64,000 bases of DNA from assembly GCA_963556195.1 (NCBI GenBank), contig OY744517.1, forward strand, positions 83,248,214 through 83,312,213, read 5' to 3'. The translations under genes and the position numbers were made by a program. Positions 10,504 through 22,706 of this stretch are shown piece after piece (position 1 is the stretch's first letter; each line of letters opens with the position of its first letter). The notes beneath the pieces were generated by a model. The model saw nothing but the letters and a program-made list of their open reading frames with translations, did no database searches and was not told the DNA's origin. The stretch comes from Sepiola atlantica (lineage: Eukaryota > Mollusca > Cephalopoda > Sepiida > Sepiolidae).

Positions 10504-10853
10504 TTGTTAACATAGTTCACCCCAAACAAGGCAGGTCGCCACTGTAGACATAAGGGGCTACTGAGAATTAGGGTGTCATTTTGGGGTGTCATCTTAAGTT
10601 GGGAGCTGTGCAGCGAGATGTCTGTTTACATTATTTTTAAACCTCTGCATGTCGATAGAATCGGGGAAACAGAGAGCTTGGAGGGAATTCCAGAGGTCGG
10701 CTGCACGAGGAAAGAAGCTATTGAAGTAGAAGGCTCTCCGGTATCTGGGGACCTTCGTAGTAAGGGATGAGTTTTACCTGATTGTCGGGTTGATCTAGTG
10801 TATTTACATTGAAGGGGCACTAGACCAGCCAGTTCATCAGAGCACAATCCATT
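10504..10853 (-). mobile_element. Non-LTR retrotransposon 3' fragment (LINE family 1)
   Basis: On the minus strand this ends with the 3' UTR segment seen at 30.8 kb (reverse complement of TTCACCCCAAACAAGGCAGG) and upstream encodes a diverged C-terminal tail of the SFFPRAAGLWNSLPAPCFPD type. Sister copies are at 20.7, 30.5, 31.9 and 49.6 kb. It is 5'-truncated within the last 100 or so codons. Frames on either strand here are remnants, not genes. Confidence 0.75.
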
Positions 10854-11035
10854 GACGTATTCTTTTTCTTTTTCATCACACTTTATGTTGAACTTTTCTC
10901 ACAGCGACTACCATTAACCTTTTCACATCTACATCCTATTGTTACAGTCTCTGTAATCTCAATAAACAAACTTTGATCATTGCAAGTAATCTACCTCAGA
11001 ACATTTTCTTTTCTTCCAATTTTACATGTGAATTT

Positions 11036-11036
<1 letters not shown>

Positions 11037-11064
<28 letters not shown>
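11037..11064. repeat. (GT)n(TA)n microsatellite
   Basis: Short compound dinucleotide repeat. Confidence 0.85.
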
Positions 11065-11066
<2 letters not shown>

Positions 11067-11258
11067 CCTTTAGATTTCGTATTTCATTATTTCTTCTGCT
11101 GTTTAATAACATTAAGGGTGAGGTATCTTTAAAAGGCTATACACTTGAACACCCCCTTCATTTGGACACTCCACATGACCTATGTAACCCTTTGTTATGC
11201 ATAACATTTATTTTCCAAATTTCAAAACAAATATTATAATAGTTTCAGAATATCTCTC

Positions 11259-11264
<6 letters not shown>

Positions 11265-11319
<55 letters not shown>
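11265..11319. repeat. (TA)n microsatellite
   Basis: Alternating TA directly abutting the R2 repeat that begins ATAATATTCATAAATAAATA. Confidence 0.93.
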
Positions 11320-11325
<6 letters not shown>

Positions 11326-11434
11326 CATAAATAAATATTAAATTATATTTACTTACAGACGAGAGCTTTTGCTTTCATCAGTGCAGGTAAGTGATAATTT
11401 CAGACGGTCACGAGACGCGAACCTGGTTCACAGA
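11319..11434 (+). repeat. Interspersed repeat R2, copy 1
   Basis: ATAATATTCATAAATAAATA through AGTGATAATTTCAGACGGTC and CGCGAACC(T/C)GGTTCA. The block recurs at 11656-11783. (TA)n touches the left end of this copy and the right end of the other. The ending AACCCGGTTCAAA recalls a tRNA B-box on either strand but is not enough to call a tRNA. Confidence 0.65.
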
Positions 11435-11655
11435 GTCACCTTTGACTTTGCACACTTTCACTCTATCCTCTCAGCCATAGGAAATTATCACGTGATAATT
11501 AAGTTATATTCATGCCAACCACAGAGTAAACATCAAGACAGACTAGAGGACTCAACGAACTTACTTGGAGCCTTGCTTTGTAGCTTAAGCGAATGTCTAT
11601 TTGTTAATATTTCCTAACAACAGTGCTCAACTTTAATTTTCTTAAAGGGGCTTTA

Positions 11656-11781
11656 TAATAATATTCATAAATAAATATTAAATCATATTATGTACCTAGG
11701 CGACGTTGTTTCAAGCTTTTGCTCTCATCAGTGCAAGGAAGTGATAATTTCAGACAGCCATGAGGCGTGAACCCGGTTCAA

Positions 11782-11783
<2 letters not shown>
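11656..11783 (+). repeat. Interspersed repeat R2, copy 2
   Basis: Second copy of R2, differing mainly in the segment after ATTAAAT. It passes directly into (TA)n at 11784. A diverged inverse fragment, matching CAAG.TTTTGCTCTCAT, lies at about 11836-11875 beyond that microsatellite. Confidence 0.65.

Positions 11784-11836
<53 letters not shown>
11784..11836. repeat. (TA)n microsatellite
   Basis: Alternating TA between R2 copy 2 and an inverse R2 fragment. Confidence 0.93.
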
Positions 11837-11840
<4 letters not shown>

Positions 11841-11875
11841 CAATCATCTTGAAACACTGGCGTCTGTAGGTAATA

Positions 11876-13359
11876 ATGGTTTAATTACAGCTATTAAACT
11901 TTTGTTTCTCCTTCATGAAATACGTTTTCTTTTTATTTTATCAACACAAATCAACCATACTACTCGACTTTTACTTTATAAAATTCATTCTTGCCAGAAA
12001 TGACAGTTTAAAGACTACAAAAACAATTTGTATTTTCCTTGCGATGATCATGTAAAAATAATCACGACCATATAAAAATAATTGTTTACAATAAGTGAAA
12101 AAAGATTTCCATCAATTATAATTTTTTTTAGCATTTTTACAAAAAATTCAGTTTTCATTTTGTAATTGAAAAAAGAAGAATTACTTTTTACAAAAATAGG
12201 GACAATATTTATCATAACAGTAAATAAAAACAATACGTAATATCATAATAAATTAAAATAATTATTTAAAAAAAAAAATAAATAAATAAAATCTATGATT
12301 AATTTTAAACCTTCTGGTAAAAAGTGTTAGATATTGGGCGAGTAAATCCACTAGTATACAAAATAGTTAGTTGAGAAAAACAAGAAATGGAAACGACTGA
12401 GAGTTGAGCCGGGGTTTACTTGGCGATCCCTAGGTTAAAATTGTATAGGCTGTGGGAATATAATATGAACGGATATGACGTTACATGTCTCAAAGAGAGT
12501 GTGTGATTTAGAAGAGGAGAGTCCGTTTGGGAGCACGCCGCACGTGGACATGTAAAATGATATTGGCTGATAAAATATAATTAATTAATCATTTCGATTG
12601 TTCTCTCGTTGTTTACCCTCACTGGTCAGTTATTTAGAACAAAGATCAAATTAAATAAATGTCCACTGCCTTCTGTCAGTCTTGTCTCGCGTTAGTCTTT
12701 TTTGAAGGTATGCAAGATGCTTATTGACAGAGTGGCATTCCCTCGGTCTGGTAGGATCATGATAAAGCACATACAAGGAAAACATGCAGTGACGAAAGGT
12801 AGGAATACAACTTGTGAACTTTGTTGTTTCTGATTACAGCAATTTAAAATGCAATAAAAGTATATGTAAATAAATTAAAATTGTAATAGCATACATCTAA
12901 AGAAAAAAATAAACTAACGATGCTAAAACAAGAAATATTTGTCTTTTTTATGGGATTTAAAATTTCAACATTTAATTAGACTCCAATCGTTTTTATTGCA
13001 AAACTGATGTTGGAATTAAATATATACCTCCATGGAAGTATCTTTGTAAAGAATAAATATATTCTTATACGAAATTAAACGAATAGGCAATTTTTCAATT
13101 GAGCGCAGATGCAATGCACAAAGCAAAAAATAAAAGTAAAATGTCTCCCGGGAAAAAGATACAACGAGTGTATAATAGAGACATGGAAGTGATTTTAGAT
13201 GTTTCAAATGTTCATGTCCATATCTCAACATGAAATGGACTTTATGTATCGTACATAAAATTTCAAATAAAACTTATTCAAAATTTATTAATTTATTTCT
13301 GAAAAAAAAAAATTCTTTGGCTTTCGAAAAGAAAATATACAATTTTAGTATCTATACTT
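11876..13359. other. Unassigned AT-rich sequence
   Basis: About 1.5 kb with no supportable gene, RNA or repeat. The short frames present are AT-rich and lack recognisable motifs. Confidence 0.4.
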
Positions 13360-13705
13360 AAATGTTTATGGTCCACTGATCTGAGAAAAAAATGAGTAGC
13401 TATTTATTTATATTGCATAGAAAAATACCTTTTTAAAAAAAAAGGCAAATCTTTCATAAAATTAAATTAAAATAAAAAAAGGAATGTTCATGAGAGAAAA
13501 TCAGACATAAAACTTCCTTAAAATCGAACATAAAACTTCTTTACAACATTACAGACAGGACGGTATAAACTCAAAGGCCATTAAAATAGCAATAATTCCA
13601 CTGGCAGCCAGTAAAAAAATTGCTCTAAAAAGTCTTTTTCTAAAATATTGAAGGAGAATCTACATTAAATCTTTGTATCTGCTTGTTTGTAGCTGATTTA
13701 TTAGT
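13360..13705 (+). repeat. Repeat C, left part (interrupted copy)
   Basis: Matches 35610-35960 in the same orientation, including ACAGACAGG.C(G)GTATAAA and GGCCATTAAAATA.CAATAA. The remainder of the family appears at 15375-15500, about 1.67 kb away, whereas it is contiguous at 35.6-36.1 kb. This copy has therefore been split by later insertions. Confidence 0.65.
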
Positions 13706-13719
13706 AAAACTGTGTTTTA

Positions 13720-14165
13720 GGATTCGGCTGCTCAAAACACATGACTCTGACTTTTGAAATTTTGGCTAAAGAAATATTCTTCCCGATATGCTAATTTCTA
13801 TATCTAATATAAAAAGTAAAATCAGTCTCTTTTTTCGATTTTTGTCACCGATAACTTTTTTGCCTACAAAATCAATATTTGATTCTGATTCGTCAGTTTT
13901 TTGATGGATCATTGCAGCATGTTGGTGAGAGCAATAAAATATGATTCGATTTAATTCCTTCCAGGAAATACTTTAACCGGGTCGGATTATTTTTATACTA
14001 TTTAAAAATAGGGAAATAATTCTGTATACAGTTACTTCCCTTTATTTGGAACAAAAATATTTTTTTTAAAGAAGTAGACATAGTTTAAAAAACAACAATC
14101 TAAAACAAATTACAAATAAAAAACACTACCGGGGAATGCCGTGTAGGTACAGCTAGTACTATAAT
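13720..14165 (+). mobile_element. Element A copy, nested in repeat C
   Basis: Starts GACTCTGACTTTTGAAATTT and ends GGGGAATGCCGTGTAGGTAC followed by AGCTAGTACTA. The same internal block (GATTCGATTTAATTCCTTCC) is found at 59.67 kb as a variant. It is non-coding. Confidence 0.6.
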
Positions 14166-14545
14166 GGGAGGTGCTCGACTGAGCTCCAATTTTTGGTTCT
14201 TCCTTATAAGCAAGAATACATCTTTTTACAACAACGGAAAGAGTTACTTTTCTCCCTCCATGTGCCTAGCATCGAACAGAATTTCCATAGGCAGAGATTC
14301 TTTGCAAGAGTTTCCTACCTGTGGAGCACATTACCACAAGATTGCTTCCTTGCTGATTATAATTTGATCTTCTTCAAATCCAATGTCAACAAATTATCAT
14401 CATGGACTACCCCATAAGTAATCGAACGCAGTCCATACCATTGATCAATGTTAGTACTCCCATAGTGTTCTTCATCTTTCGTTTTATTAACTTTTATCCT
14501 TGAGTGGCTCTTGGCTTTGATAAGTAGTGACCCCTATAGTAAAAA
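14166..14545 (+). mobile_element. LINE family 2 fragment, ORF2 C-terminus and 3' UTR
   Basis: Plus-strand translation gives FFARVSYLWSTLPQDCFLAD then YNLIFFKSNVNKLSS, followed by a 3' UTR with CTTATCCTTGAGTGGCTCTT. It lies between the end of element A and the start of segment B, so it probably inserted there. It is 5'-truncated and inactive. Confidence 0.75.
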
Positions 14546-14576
14546 ATATATTTATAGTGTTTTCATTTAAAAGGGA

Positions 14577-14616
14577 CTGGCGTGTTTTCAAGAGTCTGTG
14601 AATTTAACTTTTAATT
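14577..14616 (+). repeat. Element B segment, left part
   Basis: GGCGTGTTTTCAAGAGTCTG and TGAATTTAACTTTT match 5027-5080. The segment resumes near 15285, after a LINE insertion. Confidence 0.5.
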
Positions 14617-15240
14617 AGTTATATTATTTAAAGCGCTTGTGAGGCCTCATATTGAATATGCTAATCAAGTGTGGGCACCATATAAAAAGAAACACATCGA
14701 AATGATAGAAAATGTACAAAGGCGAGCTACTAAACTTGTTCCAGAACTGTACGATCAGAGTTATGAAGAAAGGCTGAAAGCTCTGAAATTGCCAAGTTTG
14801 GCCTATAGAAGAATACGTGGGGACATGATTGAGTGCTATAAATTGCTCTCTGGAAAATATGATTTCAATGCAGATAAACTATTGACTAGAAAAAATACAA
14901 GAGTGCGAAACAGGGGACACAGTCAGATGCTTTACAAGAAACAGGCACGTTTGAACCTGAAAAAATATTTATTCAGCCATCGCTGTGTTGATTTGTGGAA
15001 TGGATTGCCATCAAGTGTAATTGAAGCCGAAACTGTAAAGATATTTGAGAAGCGGTTGGATAAGCTCTGGATTGACCAAGAAATCAAATTCAACTATAAG
15101 GCTGCTGTCGTCACTGGACGCATACAAAGATGAAGACAAGGAGCTGGTGCCATAGGACGCCTCATGTCCTTCTACCAGAATTCATCTATGTTTAAAATTT
15201 TTTTTTTAACAAATAAAATCTAAATAATCCAATTAAATAA
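14617..15240 (+). mobile_element. Non-LTR retrotransposon 3' fragment, intact C-terminal frame
   Basis: The open frame runs from the truncation point (ILFKALVRPHIEYANQVW) to a stop at 15131-15133. RPHIEYA..W.P and I..VQRRATK are hallmarks of the region after the reverse transcriptase domain in CR1/Jockey-type LINEs. It is followed by YEERLK.L.LPSL, RRIRGDMIE.YK and VDLWNGLPSSV. About 165 codons remain with no stop or frameshift, so it is young compared with its neighbours. The RT and endonuclease domains are missing through 5' truncation. A short A-rich 3' end follows. The apparent first codon at 14639 is GTG inside the truncated frame, not a true start. Confidence 0.85.
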
Positions 15241-15284
15241 AAAAAATGATGAAAAATGACTTTTTTTTCTATTATGTATCATTT

Positions 15285-15365
15285 TTTTTAGTCGGTGTTA
15301 ACGAATTTTCACCGACTTTGACTCCTAAAGCAATATATTTGCTCAGACCTAGACCCTATCTCGAC
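15285..15365 (+). repeat. Element B segment, right part
   Basis: CACCGACTTTGACTCCTAAA and the following CTCAGACCTAGACCCTA match 5095-5150. Together with 14577-14616 it flanks the LINE insertion. Confidence 0.5.
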
Positions 15366-15374
15366 AGCCATGGG

Positions 15375-15640
15375 TAAAACAAGACAATTTCGCATTAACT
15401 TTTCTATCAGATACCCTTAGATTTATCTGCCAATGAAATTGAAATTGGTTCCTTGATTCAGTTACCGGAAGTCATGTTATGCATATTTTAAGCCACTTTC
15501 TATGCGGAAGAATCTCCTGATAGCTGAAAAGGAAAGGGGGACAACTTTGTATACGAACAGTTCAGTTCACTTTGCATACATTGCATCATTTTCATATAGA
15601 TAACAATTGTGTGTATAAGTTTTATAAGAAAGACATTAAA
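15375..15640 (+). repeat. Repeat C, right part (interrupted copy)
   Basis: CATTAACTTTTCTATCAGAT through CATGTTATGCATATTTTAAG aligns with 35965-36070, completing the copy begun at 13360. Confidence 0.6.
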
Positions 15641-16375
<735 letters not shown>

Positions 16376-16427
16376 TAAATAAATATTACGCTCTTATTTT
16401 TGAATTTTCTTAATCTCTCCCACTAAC

Positions 16428-16430
<3 letters not shown>

Positions 16431-16482
<52 letters not shown>
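16431..16482. repeat. (TA)n microsatellite
   Basis: Alternating TA between two R3 copies. It is bracketed by an inverted pair (TCTCTCCCACTAA at 16412 and TTAGTGGGAGAGA at 16494). Confidence 0.93.
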
Positions 16483-16484
<2 letters not shown>

Positions 16485-16630
16485 CTATGTAAGATTAGTG
16501 GGAGAGAACCCCAGCAGAGTGCTCGGACATAAACAGAGGTTGAAGAGAGTCCATTAAAGAAATCTTATTATAGGTCCTCTTTAAAACTGGCAATACCAAT
16601 GTTGTTCTGATCTTCTGTAATATATATACT
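16483..16630. repeat. Interspersed repeat R3, copy 2
   Basis: Shares TATTATAGGTCCTCTTT and AATGTTGTTCTGATCTTC with copy 1 and carries GACATAAACAGAGGTTGAAG, partly inverse to copy 1. Confidence 0.6.
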
Positions 16631-17764
16631 AGCAGGGCAACCCGGCGATGCCCGGTTTCAGAATCAAAAAGCAATGTTTGTATACTCAATTGGTTGGCAG
16701 ATTAAGTTATCATTTTGATCGCTGTTCTCACATCACTTGCTTTTATACTCTTAAAAACTCTTATCACCTAATATTTGCAATAGTGGAGGTAGTGCACACA
16801 TGAAAAAGTAGATTACAATATCATAGCTCAATAGTATAATTAGTATAGCTTGTTCTATGTACAGGTGGGGGGATTTTTATACATGACAAAATATATACAT
16901 TTACATGACAATGGCGGGCACTGGCGGGCAGTGTCCACTAAAATGTAAAATCTAATAAATGTTGACTCATTTCCTGTTTTGAAGTATGAGTTGCCTATTT
17001 CTTTATAGGGCTGACAATAGCAGACAGTAGTGGACAATGGCGGACACGGGCGGGCACTAACGGGCAGTGCCCACTAAAATGTAAGATCTAAAAAATGCTG
17101 ACTCATTTCCTGTTTTGAATCATGAGTTAGCGATTTCTTTATAGGACTGACAGGGACGGACACTGGCAGACACTTGCAGACACTGGCGGACACTGGCGGG
17201 CAATGCCAACTAAAATGTAAAATCTAAAACATGCTGACTCATTTCCTGTTTTGAATTATGAGTTGGCGATTTATTTATAGGGCTGAAAGTGGCGGACAGT
17301 GGCGGACACGGGCGGGCAATGTCCACTAAAATGTAAAATCTAAAAAATGCTGACTCATTTCCTGTTTTGAATTATGAGTTGGCTAAGTAGTCGTCCTCCT
17401 CCTTCCTAGAATTATCGTATTAGAATTTTGAATCCCCCCACACTCCACACCGCATTCTCCCTATGATGTGATTTCCGGTTGAATTTGAGGAAATAACTTG
17501 CAGTTTTGTTGTGGAATGACTTGCAATTGTTTTATTTAAAAGACTACATGATATAATTGTTTTCTATTTAAATTAATACATAATTAAATTTAAATTAAGC
17601 TGAAAATAGCTGAAATAATCGATCCCCCAGACGAAATATGCCTCATAGCCCCCGTAGGAGTGAATTTAGAGATTCGGCATACGCCCATTAACTTTCTCGG
17701 TTAACTTTATATTAGAATTCACTTTTTTTCCTATAGGGCACACACACATACATACAGACATTGA

Positions 17765-17768
<4 letters not shown>
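16629..17768. mobile_element. Retroelement-like unit with internal minisatellite, (TA)n at both ends
   Basis: Begins ACTAGCAGGGCAACCCGGCG next to TA repeats, carries an internal tandem array, and ends CATACAGACATTGAGTTTTA followed by (TA)n. The ACTAG..CCGGCG..GCCCGG end mirrors the CTAG-type ends of element A in opposite orientation. There is no coding frame. Clade is not assigned. Confidence 0.5.
16890..17386 (+). repeat. 116-137-bp tandem array x4 with nested GGCGGACACT minisatellite
   Basis: GACTCATTTCCTGTTTTGAA recurs at about 16963, 17100, 17236 and 17352 (periods 137, 136, 116). The length variation comes from a nested 10-bp-scale repeat of GGCGGACACT and GGCGGGCAAT type, with different copy numbers in each unit. 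Confidence 0.88.

Positions 17769-17817
<49 letters not shown>
17769..17817. repeat. (TA)n microsatellite
   Basis: Alternating TA at the end of the preceding unit. Confidence 0.93.
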
Positions 17818-17820
<3 letters not shown>

Positions 17821-18133
17821 TGATAAAACAAGATGGCTGCTTTTTATACATAGAGATTCCTATATCTCTCCTCGAGTGAAAATGTAATCAATGTAAGTTG
17901 TTTGTTTATTGTGATTTTTGTTTTACTGCCTAACTCTGTATGTTTTCTGAAGGAAAACTTTTGTTTCTGATGAGTCCATAGATGAAAGATTGACATACTT
18001 ATGTTAGATGTTCTTCTGTGAATGAAACGGTCCATAAAAATGTACCAAAGTTTTTGTTTAGAAAAAGGATTAGTAAAATGCATGAAATCTTGGTCACTCA
18101 AATGTAGCCTAATATTGTTTATCTATTTATAAT
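17818..18133. other. Unassigned sequence
   Basis: No supportable gene. A minus-strand frame of about 85 codons has no recognisable motif. Confidence 0.4.
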
Positions 18134-18154
18134 ATATATATATATATAATATAT

Positions 18155-18205
<51 letters not shown>
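18134..18205. repeat. Interrupted (TA)n microsatellite
   Basis: TA repeats interrupted by AA steps. Confidence 0.9.
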
Positions 18206-18206
<1 letters not shown>

Positions 18207-18389
18207 GAAGAGTTTCATAAGAATGCAAAATGTGATAAATCCAATTTCATTAAATTAAATAAACATTAAACGGACGACCATATCAATTCTAAACTTCGAC
18301 TAAAAGTTTATTTTAATTGAAATGAAAATATATTATGCATATATCACATTATGTGATACCTGATTTTGGGATGTAGTAGAGTGTTGAAA

Positions 18390-18588
18390 TACAGGGTGGT
18401 CGTGAGAAAAGCGGGAAATTTGAGGTTGTAAATGATATTGTTTAAATTTTATTTTGTTTAAATTTTATTGCGTCTGTCTTATTCACTTCTTCGATTTGCA
18501 CTGACGAGATTTTTAGCATCTGTGAGTGTATTATAATATTAGTTTTTGTAAAAATGTTATTCTCTGTAAGAATAGCGCCCACCCTGTA
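18390..18588. mobile_element. Mariner-like MITE (about 195 bp, TA duplication)
   Basis: Ends CAGGGTGGTCG (18392) and CGCCCACCCTG (to 18586) form an 11-bp inverted repeat with one mismatch. Each is flanked by TA (18390-18391 and 18587-18588). The CAGGGTG end resembles the right end of the mariner remnant at 6.97 kb. It has no coding capacity. Confidence 0.65.
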
Positions 18589-19379
18589 GAACATTTTTTA
18601 TAGTGATAGCTTTGCAATTTTTAAAATGGCGTTTATAGCGTTTTGCATTCAAACTTTTTATATATTAGTTTGTATAACTAATACTATATGGCTGAGAGAG
18701 ATACATTAGCTGCCATTATGCTAAACTACTCCATCACTTGCTGGTTTGAGGTGAGCTCTACTTTTTGCATCCTGTTGTGAAGTCTGCCTAGTAAAAAAGA
18801 ACACGTCACTCTTTAGCAGAACTGACGTCAGATCCCCACTTCTGTTATCCATACTTTAATCTTACAGCCATCGATTTGTTGCTGGATCCGGGTCCATTTT
18901 AATTTATCTGTATTCTTAATCTTTCACTTGTAATGATTTTATGTTTATTATCGAATAATATAATTGTGTGCATGCTCATTTGGTTTATTTTCGTATTGTT
19001 GACATATTTTTTTAATGATTATTTTCTCATTATTCTTTATAAAGTATTGTCATGTTATGTCTAAAATTGAAGGTCTCTTAAGACCACGCTTCTCGAAATG
19101 CGCAAGTTTGGCAGGATTTTTTAACACTCGTTTTTACCATTAATTTTTAAGCCTTTAAACTGTCGACATTAAACAATTAAACTGTCCCTTCTTTTTTATA
19201 TATAATTTTACTCGCTTGTAGTTACCGCATGGGCCGATGTGATCAGGGTGAGAGGTTTCTTTTAACTAGGACTTTTGTGGGTGTACATTTATGCGATGAC
19301 CAAAAGTTATTACAAACATCTTAACCCCTTTTTTTAACAATTTTCTCAAACTCTTAATGCATTTTATATTTTACCTTAT
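18589..19379. other. Unassigned AT-rich sequence
   Basis: No supportable feature. Confidence 0.4.
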
Positions 19380-19560
19380 TTCGTCTGGCCGTAATTTCAC
19401 TCTTCGTCGTCTAGTGGTCTACTGGTTGAACGTTGTGCCGTGGGTTTTTCTTCGATTCTTCGTCTGGACGTGATCTCTTTCTTGGTCGTCTAGTGGTTGA
19501 ATGGTTGAACGTTGTGCCGTGGGTTTTCTTTGTTCGATTCTTCGTCTGGCCGTGATTCTA
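19380..19560 (+). repeat. Tandem tRNA-like pieces (about 80-bp unit, two copies)
   Basis: TCGTCTAGTGGT, a tRNA A-box-like motif as in Asp/Glu tRNAs, occurs at about 19405 and 19486. Each is followed by GTTGTGCCGTGGGTTTT and a B-box-like (G)TTCGATTCTTCGTCTGG. The unit is about 80 bp. Acceptor stems do not pair convincingly, so these are tRNA-derived, not functional tRNAs. Confidence 0.55.
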
Positions 19561-20734
19561 ATGGTTGGGTTTTTATGTTCTGAAAATCAACACTTTTTGG
19601 TTCGACAAAAAAAAGCTTTGAAGACATTTCGAGAGAATCAGGAAGGTGGGTTTTATTTACTTTAAGTAACGCCTGGGAGAGAGTCGCTGTCTTCGACTGT
19701 TGTTACTTTTTGGTTATCTTACCAAACTGCTAACTAGATGGGGGGAGATGTGGGTTTTTGTCACATCTTAGAGACCCAGACCCAAACTTTTCCGACTATC
19801 ATTTTTTTTTTGACAATCCGTCCGCTTTTCTTCCATGACGAATCGTTCTCGACGACTGTTCGCCTCAGCTTCCATAACGGGACTGTTTTTTGATTGTCAC
19901 AGTCCTTTGTGTTGTCATGAACGAAAATCCCTACATTGTGCCTGACATTTATTGACCCCAAATCTTTTGAAGCCAGCCAGGACCTGTCAACCTATTATGA
20001 TTTACAAAACGAATCATTCGTGGGAACAGACTTAATCATCCAAAATAGATGCCAGTTCAACCTGCACTGAATCCAACAAATTCACCCCGGTCACAATTAA
20101 TACTAGTTGACCTACACTCTTTTTATAAATGCAGGGCCCCTATAATCTAACAACATTAGCATAACATGTGCACCAGCGTCCCTGAAAAATTTAAGATCCC
20201 AACAAACTCTTGTCTCCATTCATATATTCATCAGCGTTTCGTATTTATTTAAACACTTTCTCAATATTACTAATTTGAATGAATAACATAGAAGTATGAT
20301 ATTTTAAAATAAACATTACATCACACACCATAAAACAAACATTAAAAACAAGATAACATTTTCCTAAAAGACCCATATATAATGCAAGTATATGTACTCT
20401 CTCATGAAATAATTGTCATCAGATATACGTTGGTGAAACTTAAAGTGAACTAAAGAAAAGGCTATGTGAGTATAACAATAATTAAAAAGTAACAATTCCG
20501 TAAATGCACTATTCTCTCAGGCATTAAAACATGACCGTTCTTTTAACTTTAAACAGGTTGACTCATTAAATTTATTTTTATAAATCACAGCGAAAACTTG
20601 TTTAATCAGCACACAACAATTAATCAAATCAGCTTTCATGGCCACCTCAACGAATACAATTAAACACAAATAGGCTTGTATTATGTCTCCCTTCACCCAC
20701 CTATCTAAAGCTATTATAAATGAAAACAATATAA
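19561..20734. other. Unassigned AT-rich sequence
   Basis: No supportable gene, RNA or repeat boundary in about 1.2 kb. Confidence 0.4.
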
Positions 20735-20812
20735 ACATACAGTTAAGGAAACAGGAAGCAGGGAGGGAATTCCATAAGCTAGCTGTCTCCATTCCTGAAT
20801 CCCAAATAATCG
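20735..20812 (-). mobile_element. LINE family 1 C-terminal remnant
   Basis: Minus-strand residues TASLWNSLPASCFLN match the LWNSLPAPCF motif of family 1. Similarity stops soon after on both sides. The downstream 60 or so codons are unrelated. Confidence 0.45.
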
Positions 20813-20815
20813 AAT

Positions 20816-22706
20816 TTTGTTCATCGAATTTTTAACTATCTATAAGTATTAATTATTGTGTTCTTTTAATTATTAACATCATAAATAATAATAATAAACG
20901 TTCATATTGTTTCCTAACTAAGCAACGTTGACGATTTAAAAAATAATTAACGGGGGTTGTGGGAAATTTTAAATTTTGAGTTCATACACAAACCCTGGAA
21001 AGAAAAATTGTTTTATAGGATTAAATGTATTTGTAAATAAAGTATATTTTCAAAGTATTATTTGTAAAAAGGTCAGCATTTAATTAGGAGAGTAAGTGCA
21101 AAATCTGCCTCTGGATTTGATTAATAAGTAAAATATAAATTTAAGTGAAAATAAAATTTATAAATAAAAATGAATATTAAATGATCGTATTATCATAAGT
21201 AAGAATTAATATCATCCTCACATCAACGTGTGGATGATGGTTATTTTGTATTGTCTGTGTAATCAGTCATCTCAGTTTCTATGACAATCAAGCTGTTAGG
21301 TTTGCCACTTTCTTGTGTGATGCACACTTGACCCAGTTTCTATGGAAACGGTCAAGTTGAAATGGCTATATTATCGTGCAGAGCCGATAACTGTGGATAT
21401 GATGAAGTTACACCCTACCTCTTTTCTCTACCATTTAACTCTCTTAGAGATTATGTAATAGTTGCTATCTTGGTGTAAATAAAAATACTATATCTTTCTG
21501 TACAGATTGCTTTTGTAATTTATTTGATTATAGTACCCCCTTCTACAAGTTTTTTTATGCAAACTACAAACCCGGCAGTAATTATACTGGAAACCGAAGC
21601 ACTCATGTGTGACCAATAAAATCAAAAATAGTGCATACTGGTTAGTTAATTTTAGTTTACATCAAAGAAATGACGTCCGTTTTGCTATGTATATTCTAAA
21701 AATGTTCTCGAAAATACTTGTTTTTTTTGGTATAATTTTGATTGAGAAAACGAAAATTTCTCAACTGACTTTTGATTAGCAGCCCAATTTCTAGTCGATG
21801 TAGTAATTAATATAAAGTTATCTAATACACTGTGCATTACAAAAATGTTACCCTAATTAGATTTATACCATATTTCCTTTACAGTGTTATGGGTTGAAAG
21901 ACTATTTGGTAAACGTTGGAGGGGGAGGGTCTCGTCACTCCTACTCCTACACTGAAATTAGTAATCAAAGAAAAAACAGCTGATAGGGTTAAAATATTTA
22001 AAGTCAATGAATTCGGACGAAACTAAAATTTTAAAATATGTATTAATAATTGACCTGAATCGTATACGAAGACAGTAAAATTAAGAGAACATTTATCTTT
22101 AAAATTAAATTCAACAAAAACATTAAATTGAGTAATAAGTTTACCTTTTTTTTTTCAAAAATTAAAACTTAATCAAATTCTTGAAATCTAAAGTGTACAA
22201 CTGAGCCCAGGTTCCCTCCCTAATACTAAAGACAAAACATAAAAAAACAATCATTAACATCCATGTCGTCTAGCTTTTACTACATGTGATGACGTCATCT
22301 TTCAGGCCTCTTCTTAAGGAGCCTTTGCTCAGCCACCTCTCAGTCTATGATACTAAGTTTCCATAAGGAGATTTCTTATTGTAAACTAATCACTTCAAAA
22401 GTGGCCACAGTTGAGGAAAATACTTATAAAGTACAAATAAATCATTCCAATAACTTAAAAAAATAATTATAAATATTTGATTTGTTACTTATACTGTGTC
22501 ATGCTATGCTCAACGTGGCCAACATTGCGTAACTAACTATTTTAAAAATAGTATTTAATTTTATAAATTAAGTTTTGTTTGTTTTACGTGTTTTAATAAT
22601 TTAATTCAAGAATTGAAATTAAAACATAAAAGAAAATGTTAATTGCAAAATTGTTATTTTAAATTATGTTTTACACTGTTTTTCTTATGTTGAAAATATT
22701 TCGACC
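20816..22706. other. Unassigned AT-rich sequence
   Basis: About 1.9 kb without a recognisable gene. A short imperfect direct repeat (CAGTTTCTATG.CAA..AAG type) occurs at about 21264 and 21332. Nothing else is supportable. Confidence 0.4.
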
